Assembly: GCA_910583835.1 (NCBI GenBank)
Contig: CAJTYM010000004.1
Coordinates: forward strand, 62,001-126,000
Reading direction: 5' to 3'
DNA: 64,000 bases
From: an uncultured Lachnospiraceae bacterium
GTDB taxonomy: Bacteria; Bacillota; Clostridia; Lachnospirales; Lachnospiraceae
The position numbers and the translations under genes are program-made. Shown here one piece after another: positions 16,142-23,905 of the stretch. Below the pieces are notes generated by a model that was given only the letters and a program-made list of their open reading frames with translations, did no database searches and was not told where the DNA came from. The first letter of the stretch is position 1. Every line of letters starts with the position of its first letter.

Positions 16142-17416
16142 CTATCGCTCTTTCATGTCTTTCAATATATCAAAACAGTCAAAGGTTGCAAAATAATCCT
16201 TGGGCGTCTCTGCACGGCGTATCAGCTGCGTGCTCCCATCCTCCTTTAAGAGGATTTCTGCTGATTTTAATTTGCCATTGTAATTGTAACCCATGGAAAA
16301 TCCATGTGCCCCGGTATCATGGATGACCAACAAGTCTCCGATGTCAATCCTGGGCAGCATACGGTCAATGGCAAATTTATCGTTATTCTCGCAGAGGGAG
16401 CCAGTGATGTCATATTTGTGGTCGCACACGCTGTTATCCTTGCCCATGACTGTGATATGGTGATAAGCTCCGTACATGGCGGGGCGCATCAGGTTTACAG
16501 CACAGGCATCGCAGCCAATGTATTCCTTATGGGTATGTTTCTGGTGGATGGCTTTCGTCACCAGGCAGCCGTAAGGTCCCATCATGAAGCGCCCCAACTC
16601 CGCAAAGATTGCCACATCCCCCATGCCTGCCGGAACCAGGACTTCCTCATAGACCTTGCGGACGCCCTCGCCAATCGCGCGGATATCGTTGGCTTCCTCC
16701 TCGGGACGGTAAGGGATGCCGATTCCTCCAGACAGATTGATAAAACGGATATCTGCCCCTGTCTCCTCCTTTAATTTCACTGCCACCTCAAACAAGGTCC
16801 TGGCAAGCGTGGGATAATAATCATTGGTAACCGTATTGCTCGCCAGGAATGCATGGAGGCCAAAGTGTTTCGCACCTTTCTCTTTCAATACTTTAAATCC
16901 TTCAAACAGCTGCTCTGTCGTAAATCCATACTTGGCATCCCCTGGGTTGTCCATAATGCTGTTGCTGATTTTGAACACGCCGCCGGGATTATAACGGCAG
17001 CTGATGGTCTCCGGGATATGCCCGATTGTTTTCTCCAGGAAATCAATATGCGTAAAGTCATCCAAATTGATGATGGCGCCAATCTCATCTGCAAACTGAA
17101 ACTCTTCCGCCGGCGTGGTGTTGGAGGAAAACATGATGTCTGTCCCGGCAAAGTGCAGCGCATCTGCGAGCATAAGCTCTGTCAGTGAAGAGCAGTCGCA
17201 GCCGCAGCCGCAGTCTTTCAAAATATTAATCAAAAAGGGATTGGGCGTTGCTTTCACTGCAAAATATTCCTTAAATCCTTTGTTCCAGGAAAATGCTTCT
17301 TTGAGCGCCTTGGCATTCTCGCGGATGCCTTTTTCATCGTAGAGATGAAAAGGCGTAGGGTACTCCTTGACAATCTCCTCCAACTGTTCCTTCGTTACAA
17401 ATGGTTCTTTCTTCAT
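16142..17416 (-). CDS. lysA: Divergent diaminopimelate decarboxylase-like PLP enzyme
   Basis: A 424-residue fold-type III PLP decarboxylase of the LysA/ornithine decarboxylase group. The PLP lysine is Lys55 in YFAVKATPNP; the glycine loop is INLSGGIGIPY; the C-terminal substrate motif is GSLCENNDKFAIDR, followed by GDLLVIHDTGAHGFSMGYNY. Several usual motifs are changed: EPGR is ELGR, the HIGS segment reads HAFLASNT, and the final NYN is followed by GKLKS instead of an RP-type run. It may be true LysA of a clostridial subtype or a related amino-acid decarboxylase. It overlaps the TrmB-type regulator gene by 4 bp (ATGA), so the two are translationally coupled. Confidence 0.8.
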   Translation of the reverse strand: MKKEPFVTKEQLEEIVKEYPTPFHLYDEKGIRENAKALKEAFSWNKGFKEYFAVKATPNPFLINILKDCGCGCDCSSLTELMLADALHFAGTDIMFSSNTTPAEEFQFADEIGAIINLDDFTHIDFLEKTIGHIPETISCRYNPGGVFKISNSIMDNPGDAKYGFTTEQLFEGFKVLKEKGAKHFGLHAFLASNTVTNDYYPTLARTLFEVAVKLKEETGADIRFINLSGGIGIPYRPEEEANDIRAIGEGVRKVYEEVLVPAGMGDVAIFAELGRFMMGPYGCLVTKAIHQKHTHKEYIGCDACAVNLMRPAMYGAYHHITVMGKDNSVCDHKYDITGSLCENNDKFAIDRMLPRIDIGDLLVIHDTGAHGFSMGYNYNGKLKSAEILLKEDGSTQLIRRAETPKDYFATFDCFDILKDMKER

Positions 17417-18165
17417 GGTCTTGCTCCTTTCTTTCCTTCCAGTTCCAGCAGACGGATTTCATTTTTCATGGAATCCTTGAACACCTGCACAAAATTGGCC
17501 TGACCGGTGTACAGGCAGGTGCTGTCCCTGCCTTTCCCCAGTTCCCCGGTAAGCACATATGTGGAATCTGTGATGATTCCAATCTGGTTTTTCTTATCCG
17601 ATGTCAGATATATTTTCACTCCTTTAGTCTTCGCGGGCAGCAGCCCCTCCCTCTCATCCATATCCTTGGGAAAAGCAGTCAGCATCACGACTTTGATATT
17701 CCGCTCCGTCAACTCCCTCAATTCCTCTTTAAACTGAGAAAGCAGCGGCACGGACATCGACAGGTAGACCCTCTTTTTCGCCGTCATCAGCATATTACGG
17801 ATCTTGTCCGCAATATTCTCATCCGCGACTATCGTAACATAGCCCTCGGCTTCTTCTTTTTCCTTAGGCATATGCTCCAGCAGAAATTCCTGTTTCCTGA
17901 TTAGGCTGTTAATTTTGTTCTGGCAAAACTCCCCAACGTCTACCGCCGTAAACTTGCGGGAAACACCCTCGCTGACATATGCAGCGCCCTTGTCTGCCAG
18001 CCCTTCCAGCGCCTTATATACATTTGAGCGGGAAATCCCAATATTCTTTGCCAGCTCGTAGCCATTGCTGGTCCCTGAGCGAATCAGTTCCAGATAGATG
18101 GATGCCTCCTGTCCTGTCAGCCCGAAGGACATTAAATATTCCGCCAGTTTCTTCTCCTCTAACAT
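17413..18165 (-). CDS. TrmB-family transcriptional regulator
   Basis: 250 residues. The N-terminal winged helix (SFGLTGQEASIYLELIRSG, then ELAKNIGISRSNVYKALEGL) is the TrmB/HTH type, followed by a coiled segment and a C-terminal ligand-sensing domain (KRVYLSMSVPLLSQFKEEL, similar to a PLD-like fold). TrmB regulators usually sense sugars or other small molecules. The gene overlaps the LysA-like gene by 4 bp and so probably controls this small operon. A consensus promoter lies at 18292-18320, with a leader of about 120 nt. Confidence 0.85.
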   Translation of the reverse strand: MLEEKKLAEYLMSFGLTGQEASIYLELIRSGTSNGYELAKNIGISRSNVYKALEGLADKGAAYVSEGVSRKFTAVDVGEFCQNKINSLIRKQEFLLEHMPKEKEEAEGYVTIVADENIADKIRNMLMTAKKRVYLSMSVPLLSQFKEELRELTERNIKVVMLTAFPKDMDEREGLLPAKTKGVKIYLTSDKKNQIGIITDSTYVLTGELGKGRDSTCLYTGQANFVQVFKDSMKNEIRLLELEGKKGARP

Positions 18166-18291
18166 TCCATGCCCTCTCCCATCCCCTGTTCCGCCAATGG
18201 CGGCAGCTCAGGCAAAACGCCCAGGCTCTTTTGCCATAGAACGGAAATGCTATCTATTCACAGGGGGTATTTAGTAGTATCTTTCGGAAAT

Positions 18292-18320
18292 ACTATAAAG
18301 GCTTCCACTTAAAATGTCAA
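18292..18320 (-). promoter_or_regulatory. Promoter of the trmB-lysA operon
   Basis: Minus strand: TTGACA (18315-18320), 17-bp spacer, TATAGT (18292-18297). The 328-bp gap 18166-18493 holds this promoter, a leader with a GGCAAAA/TTTTGCC hairpin near 18210-18235, and the chemoreceptor terminator; no gene is seen in it. Confidence 0.85.
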
Positions 18321-18408
18321 GGGATTAATGAAAATAATTTTATTCCAAACTGCCACGAGAACCGGGTAAAGGTATCCACAGACAGCCATTTTTCTGTTCT
18401 CTGGCACG

Positions 18409-18460
18409 AAAAGGGAGCCGTTGCCCCGGCAGATTAACTATCTGCTTTCACAACAGCTCC
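18409..18460 (-). terminator. Rho-independent terminator of the Cache chemoreceptor gene
   Basis: On the minus strand GGAGCTGTTG (18460-18451) pairs with CAACGGCTCC (18423-18414), with an inner GCAGAT/ATCTGC hairpin, followed by CTTTT. Confidence 0.75.
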
Positions 18461-18493
18461 TGACTGTCTTTTAAATGTGTTTTTATGTTGTAT

Positions 18494-20335
18494 TTATAAT
18501 TTGAATTTCTTAGTCTCTTCCCCTTGCCGCTCGCTCAGTTCTACCAGAGACTGGGTGTCCTTGCTGCATTCCTCAATGCCCTCAGCCACAAGCTGCATAC
18601 TCGCGCTGGTCTCCTCCGTAGAAGCTGCATTCTCCTCGACAATGCTAGCCAGGTTGTTCACGGAGTCCGCCACAAGCCGCCTTAAGGAATCCAAAATGCC
18701 TGTTTGGCTGCCAATCTCCTCGGTCACATTCTCAACCAGCTTTATCTCCTTATACAGGCTGTCAAATGCCTCACGCGTTTCTTGCAGGCGCGACTGCTGT
18801 TCCTGGACATTCTTGGAAACCACCTGCATATTGTCTACGGAAACGGAGACATTTCCCATGAGTTCCTTGACAATGCCCTCAATCTCCTGCGCACTGTTGG
18901 CAGATTCCTCTGCCAGATTGCGTATCTCTTCAGCCACCACGGCAAATCCCCTGCCTGCTTCACCGGCACGTGCTGCCTCAATGCTTGCATTCAGAGACAG
19001 TAAGTTTGTCTGCTCTGCCAGTCCCTTGATAATCTCCACCGCTTTGTTGATATTCTCTGCCGACTCATTGTTGCGGTTCGTCTGCTCATATACGGTTCCA
19101 ATTGTTTCTATGGTCGTCTCGGTAATCTTATACAGCAAATCAATGCTTTCAGAGGCTCCTGCGGAACACTCTGTCATCGTAGAAACCGATTCCTCCAGAT
19201 TCTTAACGCCTTGCTTTTCCACTTCAATGACCTCTCCGAGTTCAGCCATCTTGTTGTTAACCGTTTCTGTCTCAGATGCCTGGCTCGTTGCTCCCAGCGC
19301 AAGCTCTTCAATCGCCGTATTTACATTCTGTATGCTCTCCGTGATATCCTGAAACTTGTCATTGAACTTCTGGCTGCTGCTCTGCAGATGTCCGCCAGCC
19401 TCGCTGATACTTCCAATCATGGATGCCAGGGAATTCTTAACCCCATCCAGGGAACGCGCGATGTTGCCAATCTCATCCGCCCGCCTCATCAGACGTGGTT
19501 CAAGCTCATAGGACAAATCCCCATGTGCCGTCTTGATAAGATGCTCTTCAATTCGCTGGATTCCTCCTGTCAGTTTCCTTCCAAAAATTAAGGAAACTAC
19601 AAATGCTGCCACTATAACCAGAATAATTGCCACGGCAAACATAATAATCATCTGTCTAAATTCCTGGCTGATTTTCTGTCTGCTGACTGCAATTTCTTCA
19701 TTCATGTCGTCCACATAATTGCCAGTCGCAACGACCCAGCCCCAGGCATCAAATTTCTGCCCATAGGCAATCTTAGGCGCAACCGTGACACCGTCTGACT
19801 TGGTAAAAGAAAATTCGTGAAAACCCTCACCGCTTTCCGCCGCATCTATAATTCCCTGCGTAATTTTCACGCCATTGGGATCTGTCATATCAATACGGTT
19901 GGTCCCCTCCTGGTCCGACAAGATTGGGTGCATCACTAACGTACCGTCCACGGCATCAATCCAGATATATCCCGATTGGTCATCCCTGTAACGCATACTG
20001 CGGATAGCCTCCATTGCCCGGCTCTTAGCCTCCTCCTCCGTTAAGCCTCCAGCTGACGCCTGATCATAGAATCCTTGTACTATGGAAATAGCTGACTGAA
20101 CCTGAGACTTAATCTCTGTTCGGTAATCCTGATCCTTAGTTGTCTCATACTGTACAGCCGATTCCCTCATAGACTGGCTCAGGAAATAGATTCCCAGTCC
20201 TCCAAGGCAAATGGTATTGACTGCCATTAACAGAAACACCACTAAAACCACCATCACCGCCAGGCTTTTTACGCCTTTGCCTTTTGTGTCTTTGCTCTTC
20301 ACTTCTTTGTTCTTTGTCTCTTTCATATTACTCAT
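18494..20335 (-). CDS. Methyl-accepting chemotaxis protein with Cache sensor domain
   Basis: A 613-residue transmembrane chemoreceptor. Order: lysine-rich N-terminus, first membrane segment (about 24-50), extracytoplasmic single-Cache domain with the typical DDQSGYIWIDAVDGTLVMHP and WGWVVATGNYVDDM, second membrane segment (MIIMFAVAIILVIVAAFVV), HAMP, and a cytoplasmic signalling domain with the hairpin tip SIEAARAGEAGRGFAVVAEEI. I choose the ATG at 20335, which has GGGGG about 7 nt upstream, over a frame extension 38 codons longer with no such signal. Cache domains of this type often bind organic acids or amino acids; the ligand here is unknown. It is transcribed alone. Confidence 0.94.
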   Translation of the reverse strand: MSNMKETKNKEVKSKDTKGKGVKSLAVMVVLVVFLLMAVNTICLGGLGIYFLSQSMRESAVQYETTKDQDYRTEIKSQVQSAISIVQGFYDQASAGGLTEEEAKSRAMEAIRSMRYRDDQSGYIWIDAVDGTLVMHPILSDQEGTNRIDMTDPNGVKITQGIIDAAESGEGFHEFSFTKSDGVTVAPKIAYGQKFDAWGWVVATGNYVDDMNEEIAVSRQKISQEFRQMIIMFAVAIILVIVAAFVVSLIFGRKLTGGIQRIEEHLIKTAHGDLSYELEPRLMRRADEIGNIARSLDGVKNSLASMIGSISEAGGHLQSSSQKFNDKFQDITESIQNVNTAIEELALGATSQASETETVNNKMAELGEVIEVEKQGVKNLEESVSTMTECSAGASESIDLLYKITETTIETIGTVYEQTNRNNESAENINKAVEIIKGLAEQTNLLSLNASIEAARAGEAGRGFAVVAEEIRNLAEESANSAQEIEGIVKELMGNVSVSVDNMQVVSKNVQEQQSRLQETREAFDSLYKEIKLVENVTEEIGSQTGILDSLRRLVADSVNNLASIVEENAASTEETSASMQLVAEGIEECSKDTQSLVELSERQGEETKKFKL

Positions 20336-20366
20336 ATGTTTTCCCCCAAACTTTTTATATGGTATA

Positions 20367-20395
20367 ATTATCCTACTTTTCTTTGCTCTTGTCAA
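20367..20395 (-). promoter_or_regulatory. Promoter of the Cache chemoreceptor gene
   Basis: Minus strand: TTGACA (20390-20395), 17-bp spacer, GATAAT (20367-20372), giving a short leader of about 25 nt before the ATG at 20335. Confidence 0.75.
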
Positions 20396-20455
20396 CAAAA
20401 TTATGCACTCTGCACAAAACAAGTGCGGTTTTGCGAATGACGCGGCCAAATCGTT

Positions 20456-20947
20456 TCACGCACAATGAAGAACGACACTGCCTTTCTCTAAGGATGAAGG
20501 AACATCTATGACACGCTGGTTCGCGCTACCGCGCCAGTAAAGCTGCGTATCCCTCTGTTCCGCAATAAATTCTCCATCCACCACAACATCCAGATATTTC
20601 ATAATCTCCAATTCAGAAATTGCTTCCCACACAAACCCGGTGTACATCCAAATTGTTTTTGCCGGAAATAACGAGCGAATCTCTTTTACCAGCTTCAATA
20701 TGTCCGGGCGGTTCCCAAAGTACAGGGGGTCACCGCCGCTCAAAGTTACTCCTGAAATATAATCCTTGGAAAGCTCGGCAAACAATTCCTGTTTCGCTTC
20801 CTCGTCAAATGCTAATCCGCCATTGGGATCCCAGGTAACCGGATTCTGGCAGTCCTTGCAGCAATGGGAACAGCCGGACACCCACAAAACGGCACGAAGC
20901 CCATCGCCGTTGAGCATATCGTCCTTCGTAATATTGTGATATCTCAT
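20456..20947 (-). CDS. nrdG: Anaerobic ribonucleotide reductase activating protein (radical SAM)
   Basis: NrdG uses S-adenosylmethionine and a [4Fe-4S] cluster to make the glycyl radical on NrdD. In this 163-residue protein the cluster motif is CSHCCKDC (C-x3-C-x2-C spacing within it), followed by the SAM-binding GVTLSGGDPL. Length is normal. It starts 11 bp after nrdD ends, forming the usual nrdDG operon. Confidence 0.96.
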   Translation of the reverse strand: MRYHNITKDDMLNGDGLRAVLWVSGCSHCCKDCQNPVTWDPNGGLAFDEEAKQELFAELSKDYISGVTLSGGDPLYFGNRPDILKLVKEIRSLFPAKTIWMYTGFVWEAISELEIMKYLDVVVDGEFIAEQRDTQLYWRGSANQRVIDVPSSLEKGSVVLHCA

Positions 20948-20958
20948 TCCTTGTCTCC

Positions 20959-23088
20959 TTACATGCTCTTACGTTCTGCAATTTCTGCCATCTTTGCCTC
21001 ATTCAGGCGCGTATCGCCTTTTACCCTGGAATAAGACAGATAGCCGTTCATGCGGTCAATCTTCGTGAGGTTGCGGCTGCCGCACTTGGGGCAGACATCC
21101 ATCTCCAACTCCTGATGGCCGCAGTCGTCACAGTAGGCAAGGGAGAGATTCACGCCTTCATAAAATCCCATCTCCATCGCACGGCGCACCAATGTCTTTA
21201 CCGCTTCCTTGTTGTAATCAATCGGGTATTTCACATATTGGATTTTGCCGCCGTTGCTCAGTTCCCAGAAACGGTACTCCAAATCCTGTTTCTGGATGGG
21301 GGTGATATCCTCCGTCACATGGCAGTGGAATCCATTGCTGACATACTCCCTGTCAGAGACATTTTCCACTATCCCATATTTCTCACGGAACTGTCTGACC
21401 TGTAAGCCGCAGAGATTTTCCGCCGGCGTTGCGTAGATGGCATAGAGATTCCCATCTTCTTCTTTATATTCATTTATCTTCTCATTAATATGCTCTAACA
21501 CCTCAATGGCAAACTGTCCGTCCTCTACCAAAGATTTGCCGTTATATAACTGCTGCAGTTCGTTAAATGCCGTGATGCCAAAAGAAGCTGTTGCCGCTTT
21601 CAGCAACGGCTTTATCTTGTCATGTATGCCAAGATGGCCGCCATAAAATCCGCCCTCGCAGTAAGCCAGGGGGTTGGTGCTTGCCCGCATTTCCCCTAAA
21701 TAGGCATAGGTACGGATATGGAGCTGGCGAATCAATTCCAAATAATAATCCAAAACCTCATAGAAATCTTTGCCCTCCTGTTTGGATTTTGCCAGAATCA
21801 TCGGCAGATGCAGGCTGACAACGCCAATATTAAACCGTCCTACAAAAACCGGGCGGTCTTTCTCATCCGCCGGGTTCATGCCGCCCCGCTCATACCATGG
21901 CGAAAGGAATGCACGGCAGCCCATGGGGCTGATAATCTCCCCATACTGCTTGTACATACTGGCAATATACCCTTTGCCGGTCAGGCTCAGCCAATCCGGG
22001 TACATCGTCTTTCTGGAACACTCAATGCCAGCTTCAAAAACATCTTCTAACTCTTTGCCCGGCCCATGAAGATTCTCATCGTACAAAAATACCAGTTTGG
22101 GAAACAGCACCGGCTTCTTGCACTCTGCCTTGCCCTGCCCTTTCCTTCTGACATTCAGCATGGCGATGGAACCCATTTTGGCAAACCGCCCGGTCCCCGT
22201 GCCAAAGGTCATCGTGATAAAAGGGTAATCGCCACGGCTGGATGATACGGAATTAAACTTATACTCCCATCCCTGGACGCCCTGCTCAAAATCACGCTCA
22301 ATGTCCTTAATGGTCTCTTGCTCTGCACGTTCCTCACTTAAGCCCAACTCAAGATAACGTTTCCTGTATTTCACATAAGACTTCTCTGCATAAGGTTCTA
22401 AGATTTTCTCCACGCTCGGCACTGTGAACCCGCCATACTGCTGGCTGGCGGCGCTTAAGACAATATCGCCAATTACGTCAAAGGCAACGTCTAACGTCTT
22501 CGGCTCGTTGTACCACAGATTTCCCATCTCAAAACCGCCGCGCAGCACATTTTCCACATCAAACAGGCAGCAATTCATGGTATCGCGCCTTGCCGACATA
22601 TCGTGCACATACAGGTAGCCGTCCCTGCAGGCCTGGATTTCCTCTGTCGTCATGAAAAATTTCTGGTACAGCTCTTTGTTCAGCTGGTTAAAAATCAGGC
22701 TCCGTTTCGTTGACACAAGGGCGCTGTCCGTATTGGAGTTCTCCTTGTCCCCAATATACATAATCGACTGGCTCTTCTTATATACTTCGTCCAGCATCTG
22801 CACGAAATCCTGTTTGTAATTGCGGTAATCGCGGTAGCTCTTTGCCACCACCGGATTGACCTTCTCCAAAGCCCCCTCCACAATATTGTGCATCTGGGCA
22901 ATCTGAACCTCGTGCAGCCCCATGGAATCCACTTTTTCCTCCACAAACTGGCAGATGAACTTCAATTCCTCATCCGTAAACTTTATCAATGCGCGGTAAG
23001 CTGACTTATTCACCGCAACTATCACTTTCTGTACGTTGAAATCTTCTTTTGTCCCATCCTTTTTGATGACTTTGCAATCTTTTTTCAC
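20959..23088 (-). CDS. nrdD: Anaerobic ribonucleoside-triphosphate reductase
   Basis: A class III glycyl-radical enzyme that makes dNTPs without oxygen. The 709-residue protein has an N-terminal ATP cone (KKDGTKEDFNVQKVIVAVNKSA), the ten-stranded barrel core, a zinc site with two CxxC pairs (YCDDCGHQELEMDVCPKCGS) and the glycyl-radical loop RMNGYLSYSRV near the C-terminus. The loop reads NGYLSY rather than the CGYLG of the E. coli type, a variant also known in other anaerobes. Translation starts at a GTG (23086-23088) with GAGGAG 9 nt upstream. Paired NrdR boxes lie in the upstream gap. Confidence 0.96.
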   Translation of the reverse strand: MKKDCKVIKKDGTKEDFNVQKVIVAVNKSAYRALIKFTDEELKFICQFVEEKVDSMGLHEVQIAQMHNIVEGALEKVNPVVAKSYRDYRNYKQDFVQMLDEVYKKSQSIMYIGDKENSNTDSALVSTKRSLIFNQLNKELYQKFFMTTEEIQACRDGYLYVHDMSARRDTMNCCLFDVENVLRGGFEMGNLWYNEPKTLDVAFDVIGDIVLSAASQQYGGFTVPSVEKILEPYAEKSYVKYRKRYLELGLSEERAEQETIKDIERDFEQGVQGWEYKFNSVSSSRGDYPFITMTFGTGTGRFAKMGSIAMLNVRRKGQGKAECKKPVLFPKLVFLYDENLHGPGKELEDVFEAGIECSRKTMYPDWLSLTGKGYIASMYKQYGEIISPMGCRAFLSPWYERGGMNPADEKDRPVFVGRFNIGVVSLHLPMILAKSKQEGKDFYEVLDYYLELIRQLHIRTYAYLGEMRASTNPLAYCEGGFYGGHLGIHDKIKPLLKAATASFGITAFNELQQLYNGKSLVEDGQFAIEVLEHINEKINEYKEEDGNLYAIYATPAENLCGLQVRQFREKYGIVENVSDREYVSNGFHCHVTEDITPIQKQDLEYRFWELSNGGKIQYVKYPIDYNKEAVKTLVRRAMEMGFYEGVNLSLAYCDDCGHQELEMDVCPKCGSRNLTKIDRMNGYLSYSRVKGDTRLNEAKMAEIAERKSM

Positions 23089-23149
23089 TTTTGCTTACTC
23101 CTCTTTCTGGTGGTGTTGTCAGATGCCAAGAGCACTCTGGGTTACATGC

Positions 23150-23198
23150 ATACTATATGTTGGTGTATGGCTTGGTTGTATATATCAATATATAGTAT
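23150..23198 (-). promoter_or_regulatory. Paired NrdR boxes in the nrdDG promoter region
   Basis: ATACTATATGTTGGTG (23150-23165, plus strand) and ATACTATATATTGATA (23183-23198, minus strand) both resemble the AT-rich 16-bp NrdR box. Their centres are 33 bp apart, close to three helical turns, as in known NrdR-regulated promoters. A possible -10 (TATAGT, minus strand) lies inside the proximal box, with a weak TACAAC 17 bp upstream. Confidence 0.7.
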
Positions 23199-23239
23199 TT
23201 TTGTCTTATCCTACCATGTAACCGGCACAAAGTCAATAT

Positions 23240-23902
23240 CTACTTGTTTTCATTTTCCAAATCCAAAAGGCTCTTTCCCTTACTCTCATTTTCCAGGTCC
23301 AGAAGGCTCTTTCCCTTACTCTCGTTTTCCAGGTCCAGAAGGCTCTTTCCCTTACTCTCGTTTTCCAGGTCCAAAAGGCTCTTTCCTTTACTCTCATTTT
23401 CCAGGTCCAAAAGACTCTTTCCCTTATTCTCGTTTTCCAGGTCCAGAAGGCTCTTTCCCTTACTTTGATTTTCCATATCCAGAAGGCTGGGTGCACGTTT
23501 GGAAGCATTTCCTGCCGGCTGACCTTCGGATGCTCGTTTGAGGACAGCGCCGACACGCTCGCTCAGTTCCCGTTTTTTAAAGGGCTTTAACACATAATCG
23601 GAAATTTTTAATTTTGAGCTCTTCAAAACCATCTGTTTGTTCGCATTTGACGTGAGCATGATTACCGGGATATCCTGACAATTTTCCATCTCACGGATTT
23701 CTTTCAGCGTCTCTATGCCGTCCTTTATTGCCATCTGGATATCCAAAAGGATTAAATCTGGCTGTTCTTTTTTCAAAAACTGCAGCGCGCGTACACCAGA
23801 ATTGATAGGGATGACTTCATACTCGCCCTCCAGTTCCTGTTCAATCGTTGCCAGGCTGATACTGTTATCGTCTACCGCCAATATCTGTTGTTTCTTTCCC
23901 AT
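23240..23902 (-). CDS. Response regulator receiver protein with C-terminal dodecapeptide repeats
   Basis: This 220-residue protein has a complete CheY-like receiver domain (about 5-122): acidic pair Asp11/Asp12, phosphoacceptor Asp54 (LLDIQM), Thr84 and Lys106 (YVLKPF). There is no DNA-binding or enzymatic output domain. Instead, residues 140-220 are six full and one partial copies of a 12-residue unit, consensus LLDLENESKGKS. The gene starts 3 bp after the hybrid kinase gene ends, so the kinase's Hpt domain is the likely phosphodonor. The repeat tail may act as a linear binding motif or an oligomerising helix; this is inference. Confidence 0.92.
   Translation of the reverse strand: MGKKQQILAVDDNSISLATIEQELEGEYEVIPINSGVRALQFLKKEQPDLILLDIQMAIKDGIETLKEIREMENCQDIPVIMLTSNANKQMVLKSSKLKISDYVLKPFKKRELSERVGAVLKRASEGQPAGNASKRAPSLLDMENQSKGKSLLDLENENKGKSLLDLENESKGKSLLDLENESKGKSLLDLENESKGKSLLDLENESKGKSLLDLENENK
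23243..23485. repeat. 36-bp coding tandem repeats (about 6.75 copies)
   Basis: The 3' part of the response regulator gene is an array of 36-bp units, each encoding LLDLEN(E/Q)(S/N)KGKS. The five inner copies are nearly identical at DNA level, with silent and Ser/Asn changes; the first copy (LLDMENQSKGKS) is the most diverged. The frame is kept to the stop at 23240. Confidence 0.95.
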
Positions 23903-23905
23903 TTG

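Noticed and set aside
20959..23088. nrdD as a pyruvate formate-lyase
   Set aside because: It has an ATP cone and a C-terminal zinc site, as in NrdD, and sits with nrdG.
23243..23485. Regular 36-bp repeats resembling a CRISPR array
   Set aside because: There are no spacers; the units follow each other directly and keep a reading frame that continues from a receiver domain.
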